64,000 nt of DNA from Burkholderia sp. USMB20 (lineage in GTDB: Bacteria > Pseudomonadota > Gammaproteobacteria > Burkholderiales > Burkholderiaceae): NCBI RefSeq assembly GCF_000949135.2, contig NZ_JTAN02000001.1, positions 124,001 to 188,000 of the forward strand, read 5' to 3'. This document shows, one piece after another, positions 16,100-24,131 of the stretch; position 1 is the first letter of the stretch; each line of letters starts with the position of its first letter. Made by a program: the position numbers and the translations under genes. Under the pieces are notes generated by a model. It saw only the letters and a program-made list of their open reading frames with translations, was not told the DNA's origin and made no database searches.

Positions 16100-17158
16100 T
16101 CATTCGTAGGGCAACTCACCGAGTAGACCAATCATCAGGTCACCTTGCAACTTTTTGAAATGAATATTGACGTATTGACTTGGATGACGCGGTTTCGCCA
16201 GACCGTCATTCGGAGCGTTGCGAGTGTGGCCTTGCACCCGCTCGCCATCCTCCTTGATATAAGGAAGAATCACCAGGCGACCATGATTCTTTGACAAGAT
16301 AGTACCGGTCTCCCACAAGGTGGCCCCCTCGGAATCGGTTGTGTCCGCCGTTTGCTTCACTTGCCACCCGACTGTGCCATCGTCCTCGTACCAGAAAACA
16401 ATGCCATTACACACGAGGACTCGCTCACCTCTAGCAAGAGCATCGGCCAACATGCGCTGAACGCTCGCCAATTGCAGTAACTGGTTTGCACGCGGCAACA
16501 AGATCTGGCGAATATTTGCCTTTGCTTTTCCCCAATGCATACGGTAGTTCAGCCCAAATCCGCAGGCAATGCGAGCGCGTAACGCTTCGGTAGCCGATCG
16601 CTTTGAAACGTAATAGGGCTTCGTCCAGTTTCCATCCGGAGTTCGATACACAATTACGCGCCGACCGTGTTCACCCAGTAGAACCACTGGCAAATACGGC
16701 ATTTCGTTAAGCTGAGCAGCCAATTCGGCACGGTAAATCTCGGACGCCTCGTCAAGAACGAGCTCCGACGCCTCCGGTCGAGGAGAGCTTTGGTGGCGCC
16801 TCTTGGCTTCGGAAAGCATCAACGACTCCTCGTCGGCGAGACGCTCCTTCGCTTGAAGGCTCTTGGAGACCTTCAACTGGAGGGATTGCCGGACCATCTC
16901 GTTTCCATGACGATTCTGGAGCTCCGAGGCGTACTGCTCATTGAGGACGGTGGCCGCAGCATGTGCAGCCTCCTTCACCAGGTACACGTCTAATCGAACG
17001 TGCCCCGCTTCCGTTGGCACACGTCGGTCGCGCCATTTCGGAGGGAGTTCCCCATTGTCGGTCAACTCCTCCATCACCCACGCATCGAACACCGGGTTGT
17101 ATGTCGGCCAGACTGCAAGGATCACGTCAAAGTCACGCTTACTGTCGCCCCATTTCAT
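16100..17158 (-). CDS. Hypothetical protein of unknown family, island gene
   Basis: 352 aa, not recognised. It is soluble, with no signal peptide or membrane segment. The middle (about 95-170) is charged and Ala/Glu/Lys-rich with coiled-coil character (KVSKSLQAKERLADEE, ELAAQLNEM). The C-terminal half carries VLVCNGIVFWYEDDGTVGWQ and ends in YVNIHFKKLQGDLMIGLLGE. The ATG at 17156-17158 follows GGGGAAGAAATCA, a good ribosome site. It converges on tcmP and diverges from the H-NS-like gene. It may be a third component of the TcmP unit or an independent cargo gene. Confidence 0.7.
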   Translation of the reverse strand: MKWGDSKRDFDVILAVWPTYNPVFDAWVMEELTDNGELPPKWRDRRVPTEAGHVRLDVYLVKEAAHAAATVLNEQYASELQNRHGNEMVRQSLQLKVSKSLQAKERLADEESLMLSEAKRRHQSSPRPEASELVLDEASEIYRAELAAQLNEMPYLPVVLLGEHGRRVIVYRTPDGNWTKPYYVSKRSATEALRARIACGFGLNYRMHWGKAKANIRQILLPRANQLLQLASVQRMLADALARGERVLVCNGIVFWYEDDGTVGWQVKQTADTTDSEGATLWETGTILSKNHGRLVILPYIKEDGERVQGHTRNAPNDGLAKPRHPSQYVNIHFKKLQGDLMIGLLGELPYE

Positions 17159-17399
17159 TGATTTCTTCCCCGTAGAACATTGTTATCTTCGAACATCATT
17201 CGGCAAAGCACCTTACGGCCGAGACAGCCGTGCCGCTACCGCTACTGCAACGCATGGCAACTCTTAGAGTCGTCCGACCTATCAACTGACACATTGATCC
17301 TCGGCTGCAGTCCAGCCATGTGCGATTTAGCACAACAATCGTACTACTTCTTCCGACTAAAATCGTTATCATGCACGTACACAACCAGAGGAGTGAGAC

Positions 17400-17699
17400 G
17401 TGGCTACCTACAAAGTGTTGAAAGCCCAAATGGACGCGTTGGCGGAAAAGGCAGAAGCCGCCCGCGTAGCGGAGTTTCAAGCTGTCGTCGACGACATCCG
17501 TGCCAAAGTAGCTGAGTATGGCATTACCGAGAAGGACATCTTTGGCGCACGTCGCATTCGATCGGCTAAGCAAGCGAAAGCCCCGGTAGAAGCGAAGTAT
17601 CGCGATCCGAAGACCGGTGCGACCTGGTCGGGCCGCGGTCGCGCGCCGGCATGGATCAAAGATGCGAGGAATCGGAATCGCTTCCTCATTCAAGAGTGA
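17400..17699 (+). CDS. H-NS-family nucleoid-associated protein
   Basis: 99 aa. The N-terminal ~45 residues form a heptad-rich coiled coil (LKAQMDALAEKAEAARVAEF). The C-terminus has the H-NS DNA-binding pattern YRDPKTGATWSGRGRAPAW, the Burkholderia/Bordetella BpH3-like form. It silences AT-rich horizontally acquired DNA by oligomerising on it. The start is a GTG with GGAG 7 nt upstream. Island-borne H-NS paralogues usually moderate expression of their own element (established for plasmid and island H-NS; inference here). Confidence 0.92.
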   Translation: MATYKVLKAQMDALAEKAEAARVAEFQAVVDDIRAKVAEYGITEKDIFGARRIRSAKQAKAPVEAKYRDPKTGATWSGRGRAPAWIKDARNRNRFLIQE

Positions 17700-17781
17700 T
17701 CTCGCTGTCAACGAGTTGGGACACAAAGCGCTGATGCCACGGCCGGCGTAAAGATTCACTACCAGGTGCCGTTATGTCCGT

Positions 17782-17799
17782 ATGTCAGGTCACTGACAT
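17782..17799. promoter_or_regulatory. Inverted repeat before the lipoprotein gene
   Basis: Perfect 7-bp arms ATGTCAG / CTGACAT with a 4-nt spacer, ending 17 bp before the ATG at 17817. An operator overlapping the leader is plausible. No regulator is assigned. Confidence 0.4.
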
Positions 17800-17816
17800 T
17801 TCAAAGGACATTACGA

Positions 17817-18275
17817 ATGCAATTCAACAAAGTGGTGCTGGTCCCCGCGTTGATCGCTGTCGCGGTGATGTCGGGCTGTGGTGAGAAGCACGACAGTAAC
17901 GAACCGAATTCGGCGGCAGGGTCGCCGGCTCAACCAACGCCGAGCCAGGCAGCATCTGAGACGCCATCGGCCAGCGGGTCAGTCAGCCAGGCGCAGCAGG
18001 CAAGCGTTCAACAATCTGCGGTACGTTCGGCACCGACACCGGACGCCGAAGGGATCGTACGCGCGCATTTCGACGAGTTGTTTGCTGTCGACGCCAATGG
18101 AAACCTCACCCCGAAGGTTCCGATCGAAGTCAACGGCACTCAAATGACGCCAGGAGTCACGTTTGGCGGCGGCGTTCAATTTGGCGGCTTCGCCTTCAGT
18201 CAAGCAGTCGGTCACGATTTCGGTGTTCGCCGACTGCAAAACGGTTTCGTACAGCTCGTGAAGTTGTATAACTAA
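17817..18275 (+). CDS. Small hypothetical lipoprotein
   Basis: 152 aa. The N-terminus MQFNKVVLVPALIAVAVMSG is followed by Cys, a typical lipoprotein signal with lipobox VMSGC, so it should be lipidated and exported. A low-complexity Ser/Gln/Pro/Ala linker follows (about residues 25-75), then a compact C-terminal domain (DAEGIVRAHFDELF, then GVTFGGGVQFGGFAF). I chose the ATG at 17817 over one at 17766 because only this start exposes the signal peptide at the N-terminus. Function unknown. Confidence 0.75.
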   Translation: MQFNKVVLVPALIAVAVMSGCGEKHDSNEPNSAAGSPAQPTPSQAASETPSASGSVSQAQQASVQQSAVRSAPTPDAEGIVRAHFDELFAVDANGNLTPKVPIEVNGTQMTPGVTFGGGVQFGGFAFSQAVGHDFGVRRLQNGFVQLVKLYN

Positions 18276-18515
18276 TCGCCAAGTGCTGGGCAATCTGAAC
18301 GATGCGGGACGTCCGGCACTTTCCAACGCCGACAAGCCGCATATGTGGGCGGACCACACTCATAGCACGCACGGCCGCAGGAAAGTGCTGACCGCCTGCC
18401 GGAAGCGTCGGTCTGGTGACGATATGCAACCAACAGTGCTCGATGACTAGCGCCATTGTGATCGATTCGACCACCGTGCTAGTTGGGCGTCGCGAAAGAC
18501 CGCCGACGCCGCCTT

Positions 18516-19328
18516 TCATCGCCCGTGACGCGACATCGGTTCTGCCGCTGCCAGCAGCTTTCGCACTATCGCGACGACGTCGTCGGTTACATCGATTGGC
18601 ACTGGTCTCAATCTTGTCAGTTCCACGCTGGAGCTCACGACCCTCGCATACCCCACACCGCCCAACACCCTTACCTCAAATTTGACCTCGTGAAGAGGCT
18701 CAGAATCGCCACCCGCACACTTTGTGACGACAACAGTCATTGCATCGAGCCGAGGATACGGGCCCGTCGGTCGGAGGTTGCCGCAGTATCTCAGCGCCTC
18801 CGCCGCTCGATGCCACACAGCTTCACCCGGATCAATCTCCACGGTACCCATGCAGACCGGAGCGGATGATTCTGCATCAGCCTCGCCTGCCGCATCACGC
18901 CGAATCTCGACCGTCGTGCGCCACCACTGAGCTGCCCAGAATTTAGCGATCGCCAGCAACCGTGCGAATCCGCCCTCCGTTTGCATTGCCTCAAGCGGCG
19001 TTCGATCATTGAGTGCGCCCCACTTCGTAGTGAGGTACTCCCATCGAGCAACCGCTGGCGCAGGGAAAATCAGGCGACAAAGTTTTCTCAACCGGCGCTG
19101 GTTATAGCCCGGAGATGTGAAGAAGGCCGGATAGTACGGCGTTCCGTCTACATCGACCGAAAACACACTGCCACTTCTTTCGCGTCGAGCAAGCTGTTGC
19201 ATGTTGATGCCTAGGCGCCGCGCGAAAAACGGTGCGATCAGCAAGTCGCCGGCGCGCACGTGCCGCCTCAGCCGCTGGCGGGAGCCCTCCGGTTGCTGGT
19301 AGATGGAAGTGTACTTTGCCTTGTTCAT
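18516..19328 (-). CDS. Hypothetical protein with MbcA/ParS/Xre-like C-terminal toxin-binding features
   Basis: About 270 aa. The N-terminal part includes LRRHVRAGDLLIAPFFARRL, a helical, possibly DNA-binding segment. The middle holds DGTPYYPAFFTSPGYNQRRL and, near 90-140, LNDRTPLEAMQTEGGFARLL followed by AIAKFWAAQ, which resembles the MbcA/ParS antitoxin-binding motif (PLEAL, small insert, helix). The C-terminal ~100 residues are unrecognised. No RES-type toxin lies next to it. The ATG at 19326-19328 is preferred over a TTG nine codons upstream. It is last in a run of minus-strand island genes. Confidence 0.6.
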   Translation of the reverse strand: MNKAKYTSIYQQPEGSRQRLRRHVRAGDLLIAPFFARRLGINMQQLARRERSGSVFSVDVDGTPYYPAFFTSPGYNQRRLRKLCRLIFPAPAVARWEYLTTKWGALNDRTPLEAMQTEGGFARLLAIAKFWAAQWWRTTVEIRRDAAGEADAESSAPVCMGTVEIDPGEAVWHRAAEALRYCGNLRPTGPYPRLDAMTVVVTKCAGGDSEPLHEVKFEVRVLGGVGYARVVSSSVELTRLRPVPIDVTDDVVAIVRKLLAAAEPMSRHGR

Positions 19329-19511
19329 TGACCAATGTCGTCCACTGTTAGCCAAATTCGCCGAAGTGTCGCCGCGGCAATCCCACGCTCACAGACCAGT
19401 TCGGCCCGGAAAGCAAGCAGGGTCTTCCATGCGCCCTTTTGCTCATCAGCTCATCGCTGGCATGCCGTTACAATCTCACGCATCGCGAAGAACATCCAAA
19501 GTACACTCGTC

Positions 19512-19871
19512 TCAATGACGGTCCATGCTATTAGGATTAAGTACGTCATGACCGTCAGCGTCGGCGAGTAGCCGCGAGGTAACGTCCGAGTACGACTTCA
19601 CTTCGGTCAAGGCGCACCACTGTTTCCACACGTACTCCGCATCAAGCGACCAGCCATCTTGGCCAACAAGTTGATAAATTCGTCCCGACTGAGTCCGACC
19701 ACGTAACGTTGCACGATCGAAAGTCGTGATGGCGGAACTGACACGGCCAGTGAAATCGAGCACATCGACACCGACGAAATGCCGAGTCCCCGCGTCTATC
19801 TCGAGGATGCGCCAACTCGATAGCGTGACGTCAGGCGCTTCGTGCGAGGGCGGCAGTCTCCAGATTGGCAT
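19512..19871 (-). CDS. Small hypothetical protein, Burkholderia island type
   Basis: 119 aa, beginning MPIWRLPPSHE. The pattern WRILEIDAGTRHFVGVDV, then GRVSSAITTFD, TRSGR-like TQSGRIYQLVG, a Trp/Tyr pair and DVTSRLL is one I recall from small uncharacterised proteins of Burkholderia islands. GGGAG 7 nt before the ATG decides the start. It probably belongs to one operon with the BPSL0761-family gene 91 bp upstream. Function unknown. Confidence 0.65.
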   Translation of the reverse strand: MPIWRLPPSHEAPDVTLSSWRILEIDAGTRHFVGVDVLDFTGRVSSAITTFDRATLRGRTQSGRIYQLVGQDGWSLDAEYVWKQWCALTEVKSYSDVTSRLLADADGHDVLNPNSMDRH

Positions 19872-19962
19872 CACAGTCTCCCGTTCTGGTGGGATTTCAA
19901 CGTGCAAAGTACAGTTGAGCAATCTAGCGGATCGAAGAGCCCGAGCGCCGTACGCAGCCTCG

Positions 19963-20181
19963 TCAGCGGTCGGCCTTCGCGTGTGTCACCGGCATTTCCC
20001 AACATCCCGGATACATAGCGCACGTCAACTCGATGTCGGCCAACGACGGATAGTGGCGTAGCAGGTTTTCGGCGGCCAAGACTACGTCTCGAGGTACGGC
20101 GTCGGCCGACGGCCTCGACAGCTGCATGAGAAACGACCGCGTCCTAAGCACCGCGGCCGTACGCTCGCTCGGCGTCGTCAT
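19963..20181 (-). CDS. BPSL0761-family protein
   Basis: 72 aa, starting MTTPSERTAAVLRTRSFLMQ and containing LLRHYPSLADIELTC. This matches the BPSL0761 family, small proteins named from a Burkholderia pseudomallei locus. No function is known. AGGGGGCAGAGCA precedes the ATG. It lies between a DUF6471 gene and a small hypothetical gene, all on the minus strand, a neighbourhood typical of integrated elements in this genus. Confidence 0.8.
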   Translation of the reverse strand: MTTPSERTAAVLRTRSFLMQLSRPSADAVPRDVVLAAENLLRHYPSLADIELTCAMYPGCWEMPVTHAKADR

Positions 20182-20237
20182 TGCTCTGCCCCCTAGGCGA
20201 CTCTGCTCAATCGCCGGACTCGATTGAGCCGAAATCC

Positions 20238-20261
20238 AAAACCGTTACCAATATACGGTTT
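20238..20261. promoter_or_regulatory. Inverted repeat upstream of the BPSL0761-family gene
   Basis: AAACCGT (20239-20245) and ACGGTTT (20255-20261), a 9-nt spacer, 58-80 bp before the start codon. A candidate operator or promoter-proximal site. Confidence 0.4.
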
Positions 20262-20311
20262 CATTCTAGCCGCTGACCCGTTATTGGCAAGGCGACTTCG
20301 GCGGGAGACCA

Positions 20312-20833
20312 CTACTCCGATGTAGGGGGGACACCCTGCATCGCAGCCGAAACGAGGGCGCGAGAATCAACATACGCGTCCATGCTTTGGCTTCTGAGAA
20401 CGGCCATACACTGGAGAAAGAACGTGAGCGAGAAGTCTCCAGCCGACAGATGCGAGATCATCGTCTTTACCGTGGTGCTCGCTCCTACAACCGCAAGTCG
20501 GTGCAGCAATTCGTTTGGGGTAATCCACGGTTGCTGCGCTAGCTCTGCCGCTAGAACGGCCTGCGCACGGGCCTCCCAGGTACCTTGCGGTGCTAGCGCC
20601 TCAGCCCATAAGGTTGGAGGATGTGCCCCTGTTGCATGAATGATCTGAAGGAGCAAAGTGAACTTGACGGAGCCGCGCGCGACACGCGCGATTAGCGGGC
20701 GCTCGTCTTCGTGAACGCCGATCGCAGCCAGCGCTTCGATTAGTTCTCCGTAGCTGCAATCCTCTCGAGCTAGCGCGACCCGGATTACACGGGAAGCCAA
20801 ACCTGCCCAGGACATATCCGTCTCGCCGCTCAC
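20312..20833 (-). CDS. DUF6471 protein with two tandem domains
   Basis: 173 aa made of two related halves: residues ~8-70 (WAGLASRVIRVALAREDCSY, then ELIEALAAIGVHE and RVARGSVKFTLLLQIIHATG) and ~86-150 (WEARAQAVLAAELAQQPWIT, then LLHRLAVVGAS and HLSAGDFSLTFFLQCMAVL). DUF6471 resembles a minimal HTH of the kind found in small regulators of mobile elements. Duplication in one chain is notable, since the domain is often single. Role unknown; DNA binding is an inference from fold resemblance. Confidence 0.75.
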   Translation of the reverse strand: MSGETDMSWAGLASRVIRVALAREDCSYGELIEALAAIGVHEDERPLIARVARGSVKFTLLLQIIHATGAHPPTLWAEALAPQGTWEARAQAVLAAELAQQPWITPNELLHRLAVVGASTTVKTMISHLSAGDFSLTFFLQCMAVLRSQSMDAYVDSRALVSAAMQGVPPTSE

Positions 20834-21700
20834 GGGGCTCTTGAAATTTGAAGGTTTCCGACTAAATTAAACTGTGACGAAAGCCTCACTTTCGATCACT
20901 TCGCGGAACGCGGGAAGGCCAACCATCTCAGCAGCGGCCCACCACTCTGCCGCCGCGACGCCCCCACAAAAAATCAGAATACTACAAGGCCAGCCGCACA
21001 ACTGCAGGGTGGCAGCCGCAACAAAGCACTGCATTGGCACAGAAACGCGGTATACGCCGCCGATTAAGCGCCAACAGGCCGACAAGCGAACAGATGCTTG
21101 ACGGCCGCAGCAATGACATGGCACTATCGGACCCGCCCTAATAGGGTCGGGTAGACAATATTCTATTTTAAGTTATACATGCTCGTCAAGTAGCTGGATG
21201 CGGTTCGTTCCGCCGCCCCATCAATCGAAAGAGGATACTAGCCTTACGAATACCTGAGCGAACTCACAGAAAAAACGCCCAAGGATGCGGGTCCTTGGGC
21301 GTTCATTCGGTGCGCCCCCGAAAAGGCCCACCTGTGCTACTTACGCGTGCGCAGGATGCCATAGACCGGGAGGCGTTGTCAAGACACGTCTGTACGAAAC
21401 CCATTTATGGCATAGAACTATGGCAAAGAACTCCGCAGTGCCTTGTGGCACTTGCCCTCACGCGCGTCAAAATCCGCGCGAATTACCCCAGCCTTCTTGG
21501 GCAAGACCATATAAGCGTCCCTCTTCGGATGAAGTCACGTCGAAGTCCAGCGCCGATACGCCCAGCCAGTTCCCTGGGGTAACCGTCGCCGCTCTCCGCC
21601 GGCTCGCCTCAGCGCCGCGCACGCTTCCGCGGCATCCGCGCGACATCCTCGGTTGCGCCGTCGATCCAGCACTCGCCCGATGTGTGCGTGGAGTTTGACA
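20834..21700. other. Gap between the DUF6471 gene and the transposition operon
   Basis: No convincing gene. A minus-strand frame at 20867-21124 (85 codons) is Cys/Trp-rich, and only its last 15 residues look protein-like. The stretch 21140-21180 is AT-rich and could serve promoters in either direction. A strong hairpin lies at 21275-21302. The 21300-21700 part must carry the promoter of the tnsC-tniQ-tniQ-tnsA-tnsB operon. Confidence 0.45.
21270..21302 (-). terminator. Rho-independent terminator, minus-strand orientation
   Basis: Perfect 11-bp stem, ACGCCCAAGGA (21275-21285) with TCCTTGGGCGT (21292-21302), 6-nt loop. On the minus strand it is followed by TTTTTTCTG, so it terminates leftward transcription. 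No minus-strand gene was found to its right, so it may be the remnant of a lost gene or may insulate the operon. Confidence 0.65.
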
Positions 21701-23023
21701 ATGGACCGCAACCTCACCTCTCGGATGTCTACGCCAACCGTTCGTAACGGAGCTTTACCCGATGACGGCAATCCGCTTCTCGGGAACATACCTCCAGTCC
21801 CCTCTGTGCAGGAAGCCATGCACATTGTGGCCGAGAGCTACTTGGATCACGACCTGACCGGGTTATCCGATTCGGAGATCGTGGTTCGGCAATCCAGGCA
21901 TGCGATTGTTCCCAATTCCCAGCTTGCGGGCATCATTGTCCATTTGATTACGCTAGTCCGCGACTCATATCGCGACAGAGATCTGCGTACATTTGAATAT
22001 CGAAATCACGTACTAGCCACAAACAACTTTCTGCATCAACGAATAGTCGCCGCTCGAAAATCGATACCTAGTTGTTTTGGTATTGCGCCCTTCGCGAAAT
22101 CAAGGGGGTTAGTTGCGGCAATCCCAGCATATATGGGAAGAACCGCTCTTTGCGATTCGATCGAGTCGCTTCTCAAACGTGAACTGGTCAGCGCTCGAGT
22201 TGCCGTTGGAGATAGCCTCGCTGAATATCCCCAGCTTCGAGTATTACGAGTGCAGTGGCCAATTGGGGGCGAAGTGAGCGATTTCGTGCATAATTTTATT
22301 GGTGCATTCGATAGCGCACTCAACACTGACTATATAAATGCAGCACGCGTCCCGCTGTTTCGCAACCGGGACGGGGTGCCGGCGATTTGCTCATTAGGTA
22401 CAGCCGCCCATCTTGGCTTACTGATCGTAGAACGCATAAACATCGAAAACGTGAGTCCTCTGGCGGCCGATCTTACGTGGAATGCGATTGCCCAGTTCAC
22501 ACGAACGACTGGCATTCCCGTACTGTGCCTCCCCTCCCCAGGAGCAGCAGCGCTCTCACTCACAAAATTATCGGGCTCAGTCAGTGATCTAACTTCATCT
22601 GGCGTAATTGAAATTACGCGGTCGCCCAACGCTGCTAATTCGCATTGGGTCGCTGTCTGCGAAACACAGTTCGACGCCACGCTAGGTGTTGTAGATGTCG
22701 GACCGATGCCGGCCTGGTTCCCGGAAGCAGCTTATGAATTAACGCTCGGTTATCCGGGTCTTTTGTCAAAAGCATTAACCTACATCGCTCAGCTTCTTAT
22801 TCGCATGAATGTTTCGACCTTCGACCAGAAGATGTTTAAATCAAATGGAAAGAGCGCCCTTGCGATTGATCTGCCACACATCGAAGCAGTTAGAACTATC
22901 AGAAAGCTGGACAAAAATTCTCAAAGACCGGTTAGGTTCAAACCGTCCAGTCTCTTGCGTCATGGCGACTGGCTCTCGTTCGAAGAGCTTTTTCCATCGC
23001 ATCTCATGCCCGAACCGTTGTGA
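21701..23023 (+). CDS. tnsC: TnsC-like AAA+ transposition regulator with degenerate Walker motifs
   Basis: 440 aa. TnsC is the ATPase that links target selection (TniQ/TnsD) to the TnsAB transposase. The layout matches: an N-terminal region (30-130), then YPQLRVLRVQWPIGGEVSDF, matching the TnsC pattern QLVWLKxDCPxDGS, then FIGAFDSALNTDY, the Walker-B-like LGLLIVERIN, and FTRTTGIPVLCLPSPGA in place of NTIGIPVxxxGT. Where the P-loop should be there is IPAYMGRTAL: the first Gly is lost and Lys is replaced by Arg. The Walker B Asp-Glu is Glu-Arg. ATP hydrolysis is therefore doubtful. The ATG at 21701 has GGAG 8 nt upstream. First gene of the operon. Confidence 0.75.
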   Translation: MDRNLTSRMSTPTVRNGALPDDGNPLLGNIPPVPSVQEAMHIVAESYLDHDLTGLSDSEIVVRQSRHAIVPNSQLAGIIVHLITLVRDSYRDRDLRTFEYRNHVLATNNFLHQRIVAARKSIPSCFGIAPFAKSRGLVAAIPAYMGRTALCDSIESLLKRELVSARVAVGDSLAEYPQLRVLRVQWPIGGEVSDFVHNFIGAFDSALNTDYINAARVPLFRNRDGVPAICSLGTAAHLGLLIVERINIENVSPLAADLTWNAIAQFTRTTGIPVLCLPSPGAAALSLTKLSGSVSDLTSSGVIEITRSPNAANSHWVAVCETQFDATLGVVDVGPMPAWFPEAAYELTLGYPGLLSKALTYIAQLLIRMNVSTFDQKMFKSNGKSALAIDLPHIEAVRTIRKLDKNSQRPVRFKPSSLLRHGDWLSFEELFPSHLMPEPL

Positions 23024-23040
23024 CACGTGGGGAGAACATC

Positions 23041-24015
23041 ATGTTTCGAACGCTTTACGCATCAATACCATACGAAACGCCATTCAGCATAATGACGGCA
23101 CTCGTCAACACGACAAGGGATCGGAAAATTCGATCTGTCGCGAGACAGGCCGTTCGCCGCGGCCCGAAGTTATTGCAGACGTGCCCGTGCCGTCTTACGC
23201 GATTCTGCGCCTTGACCGACAATTTCTACGGAGAGGTTCGCCAAGTGCTGACGGAGCGGACGCTTTACCCACTCTATTTCGGCTGTATGTCGAAAGCGTC
23301 GACGCATCGATTAGAGTCACAGGTCTGCGACGGTGCCCGGAGTCGCTCATGCGGCGCAACGCTGCCGGTCCAATTTCACTCCGCAAATCGTTACGGAATT
23401 GAATGCCCGGAGTGTAGCGAACACGCCAATCTGGCTATTGGGCGGCGATGTTCGCTATCGTTCCACTGCATTCCACTACAGACTCGGTGTCCGATGCACG
23501 AATGTCGGTATCGACTTGCAGATGCATGTAGTTCAAAAGAATTCCAGATGCTTGCATTTCCAGATACTTTGCGGACCCGCAACAGCGTTCGGCTAAGTGA
23601 AACGTTGTTTGGATTTCTGTGTTCGACAACGCCTCGCTGCCAAGTTGATACGATTATATCATTACTCCACGAGCGCGGTTACATGGCTGAAAACGGCAGA
23701 GTCAAGCGCGCCGCATTGTCGAAGGATTTTGAAGCCGTCCATTCACATGGATTCGAGGATATTCGACTGAACACGTGGGTAACATCTGGCAGCATGATTG
23801 TGCACATGCTCAAATGCATCACACACCCCGAAGTCTGTCCGCATCCAGTCGAAATTGCACTACTAAAAATAGCACTTTCGGAGATCGAATATACGCCCAA
23901 GCAGATGCGCACGAAACCTGGCACCCCCGTTCAAACAACGGGACAGTTCGACCGCCATGTGGCATCGCCACGTTGTCGGCCGAAGAAGGCCAAAGGCTCG
24001 CTCATACCGGGGTAG
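23041..24015 (+). CDS. tniQ: TniQ-family target-selection protein (first copy)
   Basis: 324 aa. The N-terminus IPYETPFSIMTALVNTTRDR follows the TniQ pattern (P-x-E-S-x-x-S). A zinc-binding set, CPEC near residues 119-122 and CPMH near 149-152, matches the TniQ Cys/His motif. TniQ/TnsD proteins recognise the target and recruit TnsC. The ATG at 23041 follows GGGGAG, 17 bp after the tnsC stop. The C-terminal ~130 residues differ from the second copy. The start at 23020 would overlap the tnsC stop and has no ribosome site. Confidence 0.72.
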   Translation: MFRTLYASIPYETPFSIMTALVNTTRDRKIRSVARQAVRRGPKLLQTCPCRLTRFCALTDNFYGEVRQVLTERTLYPLYFGCMSKASTHRLESQVCDGARSRSCGATLPVQFHSANRYGIECPECSEHANLAIGRRCSLSFHCIPLQTRCPMHECRYRLADACSSKEFQMLAFPDTLRTRNSVRLSETLFGFLCSTTPRCQVDTIISLLHERGYMAENGRVKRAALSKDFEAVHSHGFEDIRLNTWVTSGSMIVHMLKCITHPEVCPHPVEIALLKIALSEIEYTPKQMRTKPGTPVQTTGQFDRHVASPRCRPKKAKGSLIPG

Positions 24016-24131
24016 ATGCACCGCTATCCTATGACGCGAGAAAAATAGCGGAAGAACTCGCGATACGGTTCTTGTGAATCAGCTCTCGATATCAAACCTG
24101 AAAATTAGCTTACTTTATTGCTGATCAGTCG

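Noticed and set aside
20867-21124. 85-codon minus-strand frame upstream of the DUF6471 gene
   Set aside because: Cys/Trp-rich over most of its length and no ribosome site; only the last 15 residues look real.
21285-21698. 137-codon plus-strand frame in front of tnsC
   Set aside because: Starts inside the terminator hairpin, has no domains, and overlaps the likely operon promoter.
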